Shown here piece by piece: positions 1-8,635 of a DNA stretch of 43,419 nucleotides. The translations under genes and the position numbers were made by a program. Numbering within the stretch: position 1 is the first letter of the stretch; every line of letters starts with the position of its first letter. The notes beneath the pieces are model-generated. The model saw only the letters and a list, made by a program, of their open reading frames with translations. It was not told the origin of the DNA and made no database searches. The DNA is from Deltaproteobacteria bacterium (GTDB taxonomy: Bacteria > Desulfobacterota_D > UBA1144 > Nemesobacterales > Nemesobacteraceae), in assembly GCA_029262295.1 (NCBI GenBank), contig JAJCZR010000027.1, forward strand, positions 1-43,419, given 5' to 3'.

Positions 1-183
1 TTTTCTTAAAGTATTTGGATTATCCCCTTCTCCAGCTAACGTTAGTACATCCAAAGAGTCATTGATTTTTTGTGTCTTTTCCTGATCACTATCAACAACA
101 ACAACCTCGTGTTCTTTGGATAATTCCCTGGCAAGAAAAGAACCGACCTCTCCTGCTCCAATTATCAAAATTCTCATTGACAT
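1..183 (-). CDS. trkA: TrkA-like K+ uptake regulator, N-terminal part (runs off window)
   Basis: The 61 visible residues open with MSMRILIIGAGEVGSFLARE, a Rossmann NAD-binding glycine motif (GAGEVG). A beta-strand of four valines ending in D follows (EVVVVDSD), and then a GDN element. This is the start of a TrkA-N/RCK domain, the cytoplasmic nucleotide-sensing subunit of Trk potassium uptake. The start is either the ATG at 181-183 or the one at 175-177; MRIL at 177 fits the family better. It lies 7-12 bases after lgt on the same strand, so it probably belongs to the leftward operon. The C-terminal RCK part is outside the window, so another KTN-domain protein is possible. Confidence 0.8.
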   Translation of the reverse strand, partial: MSMRILIIGAGEVGSFLARELSKEHEVVVVDSDQEKTQKINDSLDVLTLAGEGDNPNTLRK

Positions 184-189
184 ACTAGA

Positions 190-957
190 TTATGATGGTT
201 TTTCACTGCTTTTGCCAGAACCTATCGAGACATAAACAAGTCTTGACATAAATATGAATAAAAGCCCGAGCGACATAAGCTGTGCCTGTGAAATACCATC
301 TATAAAACTTGGTGAAGTTTCTCTAAGGAACTCAACAAAAAATCTTTCAATAGCTAGAATTGAAAATCCCACTGCGGCAAGCCATCCGGCGCGAGAATCT
401 TTCTTTCTAATGTTCCATAAAAATATAAAAAGTGCTGTCATTAAAATTGTGTCGTATATTTGAGTTGGATGTACAGAAAGGTTTGTTGGCGGAGAACCGT
501 TTGGAAAAGAAAGTGCCCAGGGCAAATCAGTTGGAAGACCATAATCATCACCCACAAGAAGGCAGCCAATTCTTCCTATGGCATAGGCAATAATCACACT
601 AGGGCATATTGCATCAATGATAACCCACACATTTACTTTTTTTATCTTTGATACAAGGATAAGCATCAAAAAAGAGCCTATAAAACCACCGAGAAAGGTA
701 TAGCCTGAAGCAAAATATCTGACTGGTTCGCTTATAAACTCACTCCAGGAAGCCTGTTGGAAAATGAAGAGCAGCTTTGCTCCTCCCAAACCCCCAATCA
801 AAGTTGCAATTAAACATATATCTGCAAGCTTTGGATCGTAACCTTTTCTTACAATTTCTTTTTCAAGAATGAAATAACCAACAAGGTAGGCTACAAGGAC
901 CATCACAGAGTATGAAGAAATTACTACATCGCCAATTTCTAAAACTGTCGGATACAT
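190..957 (-). CDS. lgt: Prolipoprotein diacylglyceryl transferase Lgt
   Basis: Integral inner-membrane enzyme that moves a diacylglyceryl group from phosphatidylglycerol to the lipobox cysteine of prolipoproteins. The 255 residues (usual family length about 260-290) form several hydrophobic helices. The Lgt signature is visible as GRIGCLLVGDDYGLPTDLPW near residues 127-146, then HPTQIYD near 163-169. The usual Arg before HP(S/T)Q is replaced by Val here, a small departure. It starts 4 bases after the SPFH-protein stop and is followed closely by trkA, so co-transcription is likely. The assignment is firm. Confidence 0.93.
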   Translation of the reverse strand: MYPTVLEIGDVVISSYSVMVLVAYLVGYFILEKEIVRKGYDPKLADICLIATLIGGLGGAKLLFIFQQASWSEFISEPVRYFASGYTFLGGFIGSFLMLILVSKIKKVNVWVIIDAICPSVIIAYAIGRIGCLLVGDDYGLPTDLPWALSFPNGSPPTNLSVHPTQIYDTILMTALFIFLWNIRKKDSRAGWLAAVGFSILAIERFFVEFLRETSPSFIDGISQAQLMSLGLLFIFMSRLVYVSIGSGKSSEKPS

Positions 958-961
958 CAGA

Positions 962-1849
962 TTATTTATCTTTCAACAATGAATCTAGATTAAAAAGTGG
1001 AATACCACTTCCACCTGAGAATTTGGGGAGCTGCCCGTCCCATTGTTCGGCAAGCCGGAGCTGAATCAATTCAGGATTGTTTTTAAGTGCCTTCGCCTCT
1101 CTTTCAATGGCCTGTGCCCTTGCAATGGATGCTTTTTCAATTTGATAAGCTTCAGCGTCAGCTGCAAGTTTTCTTTCTTCATTACTTGCTTCGGCCTGGG
1201 TTACCCTTCTAATTTTTTCGTTACTTGCCTGAAGGGCTTCCTGTTCGGCTTTAACCTTTAACTCAATAGCTTTGTTAAAATCTTCAGAAAAATCAAAATC
1301 GGTAATTGCCACATTGGCAATCCTGATTGCATTAATTGGCAGTCCTTTTTCCTTTAAAGTAACGTCTATAAACTTATTAATAGCATCCTGTATAGCAACT
1401 TTCACTTCAGCCCTTTTTGTAACTAGTTGCTCCGCTGTATATTTAGCTGTAATAGCTTTTACAGATTCCTGAATTGCAGGTTCTATAAGTGTTGCAGAAA
1501 CAGCATCATTTTTACCGATTTTTTGGTAAGTTATTGGGGCAATCTCGCCTGTTAATGAGTACTGAAGCGTTACTTGCGTCCTTACAGTCTGAAGATCTTT
1601 TGAGGCAGATGCAGCTTTGGCATTGGCCTTTTGCAACCTTACTTCAACCTGCTCAACTTTATCCATAAACGGCTTTTTTAAGTGAAAACCTTCCTTGAGT
1701 GCATTGGGCTGTACTGCACCAAATGTTCTCACAACCCCCACCTTTCCACTATCGACTATTACAAAACCACTTGTAACAAATAAAAAGAAAATAACAAATA
1801 AAACGGGGTAAAGAATATTAATTTTTGGTAGTTGCTTTGGAACTTCCAT
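962..1849 (-). CDS. SPFH/prohibitin-family membrane protein (HflC-like)
   Basis: Has one N-terminal membrane segment (about residues 12-32) and an SPFH/band 7 domain beginning VDSGKVGVVRTFGAV. A long charged alpha-helical region rich in Ala, Glu, Lys and Arg follows (about 195-255), typical of prohibitin coiled coils. Such proteins form ring- or cage-like assemblies on the membrane and often modulate the FtsH protease or lipid microdomains. No hflK-like partner is adjacent, so prohibitin-like is a safer name than HflC. A strong Shine-Dalgarno GGAGG (complement of 1855-1859) supports the ATG at 1849. It sits between recJ and lgt in the leftward gene run. Confidence 0.85.
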   Translation of the reverse strand: MEVPKQLPKINILYPVLFVIFFLFVTSGFVIVDSGKVGVVRTFGAVQPNALKEGFHLKKPFMDKVEQVEVRLQKANAKAASASKDLQTVRTQVTLQYSLTGEIAPITYQKIGKNDAVSATLIEPAIQESVKAITAKYTAEQLVTKRAEVKVAIQDAINKFIDVTLKEKGLPINAIRIANVAITDFDFSEDFNKAIELKVKAEQEALQASNEKIRRVTQAEASNEERKLAADAEAYQIEKASIARAQAIEREAKALKNNPELIQLRLAEQWDGQLPKFSGGSGIPLFNLDSLLKDK

Positions 1850-1926
1850 TTAAACCTCCAATATGGGTAATTTATTGTAATTGTGCATATACTAATGACT
1901 AGAAAAAAAGATTCAACAAAATAGGC

Positions 1927-3633
1927 TTAAGCCTCAAGGAAACTTATATCCTTAATAGTAAGACTTATATCCTTATTTCCATTCCATATATTAAATTGTG
2001 GTGTAAACGCAATATCAACTTTTGGGGAAAGTTCAACAATTTCTTTGAGATTAAACCACATTCCATCAAGTTTTACACCTTCACTTTCAAACTTGATCCC
2101 CATATGTTTTTCCTTAAAAATTTTAGTTGAGACTACTGATACAGATTTAGTAAAAAATACAGGCTCCGGGTTTCCAATCCCAAAGGGTGAAAGTTCACCC
2201 AGCTCACTCAGAAAACCATCTGTAATTTCAGAAAACCTAATTTCAGAATCGATATTAATTTTTTTGATATTATTATCAACACTTACTTCAAGTGCCTTTG
2301 AGAGCATATCCCTGAAAAGCAGGATTTTATCTTCTTTTATAGTTATTCCTGCCGCCTGTTCGTGGCCACCAAAATTTTCAAATAGCTGCTGGCATTCCAA
2401 AAGTGATTTATAAATATTTATTCCATTAACGCTTCTTCCAGAGCCTTTTCCAATCCCATCTTCATCTACAGCAATAAGAAATGTAGGTTTTTCGTAGCGC
2501 TCAGCAATTCTGGAAGCCACAATTCCAATAACGCCCTGATGCCAGTTTTTTGAAAAAAGCACAAGAGAATTTGAATCAAGCATTTTCTTATCTGACTCCA
2601 CTATATCTATCGCACTTGTGAGAATTTTTTTTTCGGTATTTTGTCTGTTTATATTTTCAGAGTTTAATTTGTTTGCAAGTTCCATGGTATATGCTTTTTC
2701 GTCGGAAATAAAAAGTTCAACTGCCTCGTAAGCTGAACCCATTCTTCCCATAGCATTAACCCTGGGCCCGAGTTTAAAACCAAGATCATAGGAATTCACT
2801 GTGCTTTTTATCCCACTTACTTCCTTTAGCGCTTTAAGGCCAATGCGCTTTGGCCTTTCCATCCTTTTAAGCCCTTCCCTAACCACTACCCTGTTTACAT
2901 TTACAAGGGCCCCGCAATCAGCCACAGTGCCAAGTGCAACAAGATCAAGATAATCGCCAAGATTTGGTTCCTTTTTCTGAAAAAAACCTTCATCACGAAG
3001 TGTCCTTCTCAGGGCAAGGGCAAGATTAAAGATAACCCCAACTCCCACGATTTCCTTTCCCGGATAATTGCAACCCTTTTGATGAGGGTTTAAAACTGCC
3101 ACAGCTTGTGGCAAGGTTTCAGGTGGTTCATGATGGTCAGTAATTATAAAATCAATTCCTTTGCTTTTTGCATACTGAACTTCCTCAAAAGCGCTGATCC
3201 CGCAATCAACAGATACAATGAGTTTTGCCCCTTCATTTTCAAGTGAGTCAATCGCATTTTTATTAATTCCATAACCTTCTTCAAATCTATTGGGATTGTA
3301 GTAGGTGATATCCGCATCAAGAAATTTTAAAAAATTATAAAATAACGATGTGCTTGTGACCCCATCAACATCATAATCTCCATAAATTGCAATTTTTTCT
3401 CTGAGCTCTATCGACTTTTTTAATCTTTCGACAGCTTCTTGCATACCTTTCATAAGAAATGGGGAAGGAAGATCAAACAAAGAAGGATTAAGAAAACTCT
3501 CTGCTTCTATATCCGACTTTATACCCCTGTTTACAAGAACCTGGGAAGTAATTGGAGAAATCCCAAGTTTATCTGAAATTTTTTTGGAAAGCTTTGGATT
3601 TTGTTTTGCAACAACCCACTTCTTATTATTCAT
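1927..3633 (-). CDS. recJ: Single-stranded-DNA-specific exonuclease RecJ
   Basis: A 5'-to-3' single-strand DNA exonuclease of the DHH superfamily, used in recombination and mismatch and base-excision repair. At 568 residues it has the normal length. Metal-binding motifs are present: DYDVDGVTS (about 84-92), VDCGIS (about 142-147), TDHHEPP (about 165-171) and, in the DHHA1 domain, GGHEQAAG (about 421-428). An OB-fold-like C-terminal part follows. It begins 23 bases after the aroQ stop on the same strand. All key residues are visible and no truncation is seen. Confidence 0.95.
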   Translation of the reverse strand: MNNKKWVVAKQNPKLSKKISDKLGISPITSQVLVNRGIKSDIEAESFLNPSLFDLPSPFLMKGMQEAVERLKKSIELREKIAIYGDYDVDGVTSTSLFYNFLKFLDADITYYNPNRFEEGYGINKNAIDSLENEGAKLIVSVDCGISAFEEVQYAKSKGIDFIITDHHEPPETLPQAVAVLNPHQKGCNYPGKEIVGVGVIFNLALALRRTLRDEGFFQKKEPNLGDYLDLVALGTVADCGALVNVNRVVVREGLKRMERPKRIGLKALKEVSGIKSTVNSYDLGFKLGPRVNAMGRMGSAYEAVELFISDEKAYTMELANKLNSENINRQNTEKKILTSAIDIVESDKKMLDSNSLVLFSKNWHQGVIGIVASRIAERYEKPTFLIAVDEDGIGKGSGRSVNGINIYKSLLECQQLFENFGGHEQAAGITIKEDKILLFRDMLSKALEVSVDNNIKKINIDSEIRFSEITDGFLSELGELSPFGIGNPEPVFFTKSVSVVSTKIFKEKHMGIKFESEGVKLDGMWFNLKEIVELSPKVDIAFTPQFNIWNGNKDISLTIKDISFLEA

Positions 3634-3655
3634 ATTAAAAATGTTAAAAAGGAAC

Positions 3656-4099
3656 TTATTTATCTTTTAGAAAATCTACAATAGCCTTTAGGCCGAGGGT
3701 ATAACTATTTATGCCAAAACCAGATATAACCCCCACTGAAACAGGTGATATAAATGATTTTTGTCTAAACTCTTCTCTTTTAAACACATTTGATATATGC
3801 ACTTCCACAACAGGAATTGCGGTGGATAAAATTGCGTCCCTTATCGCAATACTTGTATGTGTGTATGCACCAGGATTTATTACTATCCCATTATGGTTTT
3901 CAAACGCATCCTGTATTTTGGTCACTATTTCACCTTCCGAGTTTGATTGAAAAAACTCAGGTTCAATACCCTTGTCAATTGAAGCAGCTTCTTTTAGAAG
4001 CATCGAGTTTACATCTGAAAGAGTGTCAGTGCCATAAATTTCAGGTTCTCTTTTACCAAGAAAATTTAGATTTGGACCATGAATAAATAAAATTTTCAT
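3656..4099 (-). CDS. aroQ: Type II 3-dehydroquinate dehydratase
   Basis: Cytoplasmic enzyme of the shikimate pathway that dehydrates 3-dehydroquinate to 3-dehydroshikimate; the type II enzyme is a dodecamer. The product opens MKILFIHGPNLNFLGKREPE, where the catalytic loop normally contains GPNLN and an Arg (R19-like). NPGAYTHTS and VEVHISN, with the catalytic His, are also visible. A GTG at 4108 would add three residues, but the ATG at 4099 gives the family-typical start and 147 aa. It lies between the TPR gene and recJ in the leftward operon. Confidence 0.95.
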   Translation of the reverse strand: MKILFIHGPNLNFLGKREPEIYGTDTLSDVNSMLLKEAASIDKGIEPEFFQSNSEGEIVTKIQDAFENHNGIVINPGAYTHTSIAIRDAILSTAIPVVEVHISNVFKREEFRQKSFISPVSVGVISGFGINSYTLGLKAIVDFLKDK

Positions 4100-4135
4100 A
4101 AATACCACTTTTTATAAAAAGTTACTCTAACAATA

Positions 4136-4819
4136 CTACCTTATGCTTTTCCTGCTTAAAAGATGCATAACCCTGTTGTACTTCTCACGGTAGTCAAGAT
4201 TTTGTGGTTCTTTTAAAATTAATACCTCCATTATCTCTAAGGCATCACCATACTGGTTTTGTGAAATATAGAGGTCTGCAAGCGTTTCAGTTTTTAGATG
4301 ACCACCTTCAGGTTTAATATTTTTATCCACAGCAGACCTAAACCCACTTACAAAATTATCTCCGGGTTTTATATTCTCATCCTTAGCTTTAATAAGACGA
4401 TGGAGCTTCTCAATCTGCTTTTCCAGTTTTGGATTATCCTCATAGTAAAATGAAATATTTTCTGCAATTTTAAGGGCCACATCATATTTTTTTTCACTTT
4501 TATATATCTCAATCAAAAGTTCTGCGGCAGCAAAATTATCAGGTGCAATTTGTGTAACCTTTTTAAGTTCTTTTAATGCCAAATCTATTTTCCAGCACTG
4601 ATAATAAGCCTTTCCCAGTAAGAACCTGGCAGTCACCATATTCTTATTTTTTCTCAATCCTTTTAATAAAATTGAAATTGCTTTTTCAATCTTGTTTTTT
4701 TTTAGAAGCACTTCTGCTAGTAACACAAACGATGAAGAATCTGGTGAGTGCTCTAACTGCTTTTCGTATTTTTCTTCAAGAATATCAAGCTCAGTTTTAT
4801 TTTGTCTGGATCTAAACAT
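4136..4819 (-). CDS. Tetratricopeptide-repeat protein
   Basis: A 227-residue soluble protein without a signal peptide. Helix-turn-helix repeats of about 34 residues are visible, for example near 30-60 (VLLAEVLLKKNKIEKAISIL), 64-95 (ARFLLGKAYYQCWKIDLALK) and 98-125 (FAAAELLIEIYKSEKKYDVALK). A weaker repeat lies near the C terminus (LADLYISQNQYGDALEIMEV). TPR arrays are protein-protein scaffolds, and no enzymatic domain is seen. It lies 13 bases after murJ and before aroQ. An envelope-assembly adaptor role would fit its neighbour but is only a guess. Confidence 0.8.
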   Translation of the reverse strand: MFRSRQNKTELDILEEKYEKQLEHSPDSSSFVLLAEVLLKKNKIEKAISILLKGLRKNKNMVTARFLLGKAYYQCWKIDLALKELKKVTQIAPDNFAAAELLIEIYKSEKKYDVALKIAENISFYYEDNPKLEKQIEKLHRLIKAKDENIKPGDNFVSGFRSAVDKNIKPEGGHLKTETLADLYISQNQYGDALEIMEVLILKEPQNLDYREKYNRVMHLLSRKSIR

Positions 4820-4832
4820 TGATTAATACCTG

Positions 4833-6395
4833 TCAGGAATTTCTTTTTAGAAACATGGAGATAAGATAGTCAAACTCTTTTATCTTAAGCAGTTTTGCAA
4901 AAGCAAAGAATAATATAATTCCAACTGATATTGGCAGTATAAAGAACATGAGTTTTTGGGGTGTTACATCCGAGGTCTGCCAACTATACATACTCGAAAT
5001 AAAATAAACAATTGCCCCCATAAATAAAGAAAGGGCACCCACTTTTGCAATAAACAGGAGTAGCTTTTTATCAATAAAAAAGCCGGAACGTTTACTAAGA
5101 AAGTAAATCAACAAAGAAAAGTTAAGTATTGATGAGATAGAGCTTGCAAGTGCAAGTCCCAAATGGTCAAGATCAAATACAAAACCAAGTATATAGCAAA
5201 AAAGCGCATTTACTATAAAAGCAATAAAAGCAGTGATTACTGGAATTTTGGTATCTTGCATTGCATAAAATGCCGGAACTGTAATCCGTATTCCACCAAC
5301 TGCAATCAGGCCAAATGAGTAACCTAAAAGACACTGCGAAGTCTTTATTACCGCATCATAATCAAATTCACCATGTTGATAAAGAAGATTACAAATAGGT
5401 TTTCCAAGTGCAATTAATCCAAATGTGGCAGGGATCATAATGAAAAGCATAAGCCTTAAAGTGCTTGAATAGTTTTCTTTAAAACTCTCAAATTTTTTAG
5501 CTGCAATATCAGAGGAAAGTGAGGGAAGCATTACAGTTGCAATCGACACAGCAATTATTCCCAAAGGAAACTCTATCAATCTTTCAGCAAAATATAGATA
5601 TGAGATTGTTCCTTCCTCCATAAAAGAAGCGAATTGCGTGCCCACTATTATATTAAGGTTGTAAACCCCAATACCAAAAAGTTGGGGTGCCATAAGCAAA
5701 CTCAGTCTTTTTACTGCCGGATGTTTAAAATGAGATGTGAAACCAAACATAAAATCCTTTGATTTGAGAAAATATATATTTAAAAGAAGTTGTAAGAGAC
5801 CACCCAGGATTACACCAATGGCAAGTGAAATGATCGGAATATTAAAACTTTTATGAAGAAAAAAAGCGCAGATAATAATTGATATATTAAAAAGTACAGG
5901 AGAAAAAGCAGGTGCAAAAAAATGACGTAATGAATTCAGCACTCCCATTGAAAGAGCAGTAAGCGATATGAAAAGGATATAGGAAAACATTATGCGGTTG
6001 AGCAAAACAGAAAGTTTGAAAGCCTCAATATCAAAGCCAGAGGCAAAAGCTTTAACAATATAAGGTGAAAATATAACTCCAAGAATTACAAGCAAAATCA
6101 GAATACAAAAAAGCACTGTAAAAACAGCATTTAGTGCTTTCTTTGCTTCTTCTGCACCTTTCTGTTCATTATATTCAGTGAAAATAGGTATAAAGGCTAT
6201 TGTAAGTGAGCCCTCAGCAAAAAGTCTTCTCAAAAGGTTGGGTATTCTAAAAGCCACATAAAATGCGTCAGTGGATGCACCTGCACCAAAAAAGTAGGCT
6301 ATCACAACATCTCTAAAATACCCCGCAATCCGGCTTAGAAATGTAAGTGAGCTAACTAGTCCCCACCTTCGTGCATAGCTTGTTTGGTTATCCAT
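4833..6395 (-). CDS. murJ: Lipid II flippase MurJ (MviN)
   Basis: A 520-residue polytopic membrane protein of the MOP superfamily, with about 14 hydrophobic helices as expected. It moves lipid II to the periplasmic face for peptidoglycan synthesis. The N terminus carries the signature SRIAGYFRDVVIAYFFGAG followed by DAFYVAFRIPNLLRRLFAEG, including Arg and Asp/Glu residues lining the MurJ cavity. It sits on the strand opposite the dcw cluster, about 0.5 kb away. MraY and MurG there make its substrate, so the two operons complete one pathway. Confidence 0.95.
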   Translation of the reverse strand: MDNQTSYARRWGLVSSLTFLSRIAGYFRDVVIAYFFGAGASTDAFYVAFRIPNLLRRLFAEGSLTIAFIPIFTEYNEQKGAEEAKKALNAVFTVLFCILILLVILGVIFSPYIVKAFASGFDIEAFKLSVLLNRIMFSYILFISLTALSMGVLNSLRHFFAPAFSPVLFNISIIICAFFLHKSFNIPIISLAIGVILGGLLQLLLNIYFLKSKDFMFGFTSHFKHPAVKRLSLLMAPQLFGIGVYNLNIIVGTQFASFMEEGTISYLYFAERLIEFPLGIIAVSIATVMLPSLSSDIAAKKFESFKENYSSTLRLMLFIMIPATFGLIALGKPICNLLYQHGEFDYDAVIKTSQCLLGYSFGLIAVGGIRITVPAFYAMQDTKIPVITAFIAFIVNALFCYILGFVFDLDHLGLALASSISSILNFSLLIYFLSKRSGFFIDKKLLLFIAKVGALSLFMGAIVYFISSMYSWQTSDVTPQKLMFFILPISVGIILFFAFAKLLKIKEFDYLISMFLKRNS

Positions 6396-6409
6396 TATTT
6401 ATTCCATAT

Positions 6410-6631
6410 TTATAAAAATGGATCATCAATATAATCAAATTCAATCTCATCTTTTAGCTGATTTAAAACCATCTTTGATTCATGAAATAGATCGGGAGTT
6501 GTGATTATCTTGACAATCATCTGCTTTGGAACCTCAGTTCTAACCCACATAAGGTGTGAATACGTGCCCAGAATAGACTGTAGTAAAATATTGTCCCTTT
6601 TATTTTTCAGTTTTATAAAAAAGATAGACAT
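6410..6631 (-). CDS. Small DUF4911-like protein
   Basis: A 73-residue protein starting 14 bases ahead of murJ. Its pattern is a short N-terminal segment, a central LLQSILGTYSHLMWVRT strand-helix region, then IVKIITTPDLF and a terminal charged helix with acidic residues. This resembles the small DUF4911 proteins of Desulfobacterota-type genomes, which often carry a strand such as VxTxDPxxGxIxIxxxP. The family has no established function. Position at the head of the murJ run makes co-expression likely. The family call is from memory of its pattern and is tentative. Confidence 0.55.
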   Translation of the reverse strand: MSIFFIKLKNKRDNILLQSILGTYSHLMWVRTEVPKQMIVKIITTPDLFHESKMVLNQLKDEIEFDYIDDPFL

Positions 6632-6772
6632 TGTATAAAAAAATCACTTAAAAAATACTTTTTAATTGAACAATAGCTAATCCAAACAATACCAAATTAT
6701 TCAAAATCATACTAAAAAAAGCTGAGAACCTCCATCTTTTGTCAAAAATAGAGATAAAAAATGTAAAAAAAT

Positions 6773-6793
6773 GTAAGAATTTCAAAATCTTAC
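6773..6793. promoter_or_regulatory. 21-bp near-perfect palindrome before the dcw promoter
   Basis: GTAAGAATTT-C-AAAATCTTAC has 10-bp arms around a single C with one mismatch. Its last base touches the -35 hexamer of the dcw promoter, so it could be an operator. Read on the minus strand it is followed by an A/T run giving a U-rich tail, so it could instead stop leftward antisense transcription. Confidence 0.4.
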
Positions 6794-6822
6794 TTGACTT
6801 TTGATGCAAATTTTAATAAATT
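6794..6822 (+). promoter_or_regulatory. Likely dcw-cluster promoter
   Basis: TTGACT (6794-6799), a 17-bp spacer, then TAAATT (6817-6822), a weak -10. It is the only good TTGACx match in the gap between the divergent DUF4911-like/murJ run and mraZ. Transcription would begin near 6829, just ahead of the MraZ boxes. The very AT-rich context weakens the -10 call. Confidence 0.5.
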
Positions 6823-6829
6823 TAGAAAA

Positions 6830-6876
6830 CTGGCATAAAAGTAACATGTTTTGGCATATATTGGCAGGAAGTGGTT
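6830..6876 (+). promoter_or_regulatory. MraZ-box repeats (autoregulatory operator)
   Basis: Four similar hexamers occur: CTGGCA (6830-6835), TTGGCA (6851-6856), TTGGCA (6861-6866) and GTGGTT (6871-6876). Spacing is 21, 10 and 10 bp, so all lie on about the same DNA face. Known MraZ operators are tandem TGG-type repeats about 10 bp apart in front of mraZ. The last two boxes overlap or flank the AGGAAG ribosome-binding site (6866-6871), so MraZ binding here would act directly at the dcw leader. Confidence 0.7.
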
Positions 6877-6880
6877 GAAA

Positions 6881-7327
6881 ATGTTTCGTGGAAGATATGA
6901 ACATACAATGAGTAGCACCGGAAGAGTTAGCATTCCCTCAAGATTTAGAGAGGTATGTAAGGATAAGTACGGTGATGAAAAATTTGTTATTACTAACTTT
7001 GACAAATGCCTTGTTGCATACCCACTTAAAGAATGGAACGAAATTGAAAAGAAGATATCAGAACTTTCGCAGTTTAAAGATGAAGTTATTTATTTTCAAA
7101 GATACCTTGTGGGAGGGGCAGTTGACTGTCCGATTGATAGCCAGGGAAGAGTGCTAATTCCTCAATCCCTAAGAGAATACGCAAAAATTGATAAAGAAGT
7201 AGTATTGATCGGGGTACTTACCAAGTTTGAGATATGGTCAAAAGAGATATGGCAGCCGGAAGAGTCTGTAAAAGCTTTTGAAGAATTTAAAAAAAGCAGG
7301 GAGCTATTAGCTGAACACGGAATATAA
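6881..7327 (+). CDS. mraZ: Transcriptional regulator MraZ
   Basis: DNA-binding AbrB-like regulator that sits first in dcw clusters and represses its own operon. The 148 residues contain two SpoVT/AbrB-type repeats. The first is MFRGRYEHTMSSTGRVSIPS with Arg and a following FR; the second is near 77-99 with DSQGRVLIPQ. The DxxGR pattern is the MraZ hallmark; here the first copy reads STGR and the second DSQGR. A longer frame from a TTG at 6851 is rejected because the ATG at 6881 has the family-typical MFRG start and a well-placed AGGAAG. rsmH follows at once. Confidence 0.95.
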   Translation: MFRGRYEHTMSSTGRVSIPSRFREVCKDKYGDEKFVITNFDKCLVAYPLKEWNEIEKKISELSQFKDEVIYFQRYLVGGAVDCPIDSQGRVLIPQSLREYAKIDKEVVLIGVLTKFEIWSKEIWQPEESVKAFEEFKKSRELLAEHGI

Positions 7328-7328
7328 T

Positions 7329-8288
7329 ATGCAGAAATTCGCAACAGACAACATAGCTAATATACACAAATCAGTGCTTTTGGATGAAAGCATTACAGGC
7401 TTAAGCCCCGTGGAGGATGGGGTTTTTGTTGATGCAACTATGGGCCTCGGTGGGCACACAAAGTCCCTTTTCGAGGCCTGTAATTGTAAATCAAGAATAA
7501 TAGGAATGGACGTTGATGAAAGTGCCATTGAAATTGCAAGAGAAAGACTTTCAGGGCACAAAGAACACATTGAATTTGTTAACAAAAATTTTATAAATAT
7601 AGACAAGAGCCTTGAAGAACTTGGGATAAAAGAAGTGGATGGAATAATTGCAGATCTGGGAATGTCTTCATTTCAACTTGATCACAGTGGTAAAGGTTTT
7701 AGCTTTAATAAGCAGGAACCACTTGATATGCGTATGGATCCATCTTTACAATTTACCGCCTATGATCTCATTAATGAAATGGATATAAATGAGCTGATCC
7801 ACATTTTTAAAACTTATGGAGAAGAGAGATTTGCTAAAAATATCTCAAGAGCGATAGTGAAGAACAGGGCTACAAAACCAATTCAAACTTCTTCAGAGCT
7901 AGCCGCACTAATTTCAAATTCAATTCCAAGAAAATTTCATCCAAAGAGAAGACACCCTGCCACAAAGAGTTTTCAGGCACTTCGTATAGCTATAAACAAT
8001 GAACTTGATAACTTGAAAATCTTTGTGGAAAAATCTGTAAAGCTATTAAAGCCTGGTGGAAGGCTTGTAATAATCTCCTTTCACTCACTTGAAGACAGGA
8101 TCGTAAAAAGACTATTTAGAAAAATGGCCTCTCCCTGTATATGCCCTCATGATCTTCCTGTGTGCAGTTGCGGAAAAATACCTGAACTTAAAATAATTAA
8201 CAAAAGCCCTATTACACCGGGAGAGAATGAAATAGAAGATAACCCAAGGGCAAGAAGTTCTAAGATGAGGATCGGGGAAAAGATATAA
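7329..8288 (+). CDS. rsmH: 16S rRNA (cytosine-1402-N4)-methyltransferase RsmH
   Basis: S-adenosylmethionine-dependent enzyme (MraW) that methylates N4 of C1402 in the ribosomal P site. The 319 residues start HKSVLLDESITGL and then show the SAM motif VDATMGLGGHTKSL (about 35-48). DGIIADLGMSSFQLD lies near 101-115, and the C-terminal part has KSFQALRIAINNEL and IISFHSLEDRIVK. Length and motifs are normal. It begins one base after the mraZ stop, as in most dcw clusters. Confidence 0.96.
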   Translation: MQKFATDNIANIHKSVLLDESITGLSPVEDGVFVDATMGLGGHTKSLFEACNCKSRIIGMDVDESAIEIARERLSGHKEHIEFVNKNFINIDKSLEELGIKEVDGIIADLGMSSFQLDHSGKGFSFNKQEPLDMRMDPSLQFTAYDLINEMDINELIHIFKTYGEERFAKNISRAIVKNRATKPIQTSSELAALISNSIPRKFHPKRRHPATKSFQALRIAINNELDNLKIFVEKSVKLLKPGGRLVIISFHSLEDRIVKRLFRKMASPCICPHDLPVCSCGKIPELKIINKSPITPGENEIEDNPRARSSKMRIGEKI

Positions 8289-8314
8289 AAAAAAGAATTT
8301 GAAAAAAGGAAAGG

Positions 8315-8635
8315 ATGGGATGGATGATGAGAAAAAAAAACAAAAAGAGTAGCTTCTCAGCTTTAACAGTGGTGGGGTTTTCTATATTTCTTGTGTTTTT
8401 ACTTGCCTATGTGGGCGTAAAAATTGAGCAGGTAAAAACAGGGTATGAAATATCAGAAAACAAAAAAATAGAGGAAGGGCTGATGAAAGATAAGCAAACT
8501 TACATAGCCGAGCTTATGAAACTCAAATCACCGGATCGTCTGGAAGTCTCAGCAAAAAGATTGGGATTTAAACTACCTACTCATGAAGATGTCGTCTATG
8601 TAGAAAGGGCCACTCTTGTAGGGAAGAGGAGATGA
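8315..8635 (+). CDS. ftsL: Cell division protein FtsL
   Basis: Small bitopic division protein of about 100 aa. It has a basic N terminus (RKKNKKSS), one membrane span (about 16-35, LTVVGFSIFLVFLLAYVGVK) and a periplasmic coiled-coil-like helix. It ends with the KLKSPDRLEVSAKRLGFKLP segment seen in FtsL/DivIC proteins. FtsL bridges FtsB and FtsQ in the divisome. Three in-frame ATGs exist (8315, 8324, 8327), and the AAGGAAAGG stretch at about 8305-8314 favours 8324 or 8327 by spacing. Its stop overlaps ftsI by ATGA. Confidence 0.85.
   Translation: MGWMMRKKNKKSSFSALTVVGFSIFLVFLLAYVGVKIEQVKTGYEISENKKIEEGLMKDKQTYIAELMKLKSPDRLEVSAKRLGFKLPTHEDVVYVERATLVGKRR

Noticed and set aside
6851..6880. N-terminal extension of mraZ from a TTG
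   Set aside because: It would translate the MraZ boxes and the ribosome-binding site; the family starts at MFRG, from ATG 6881.
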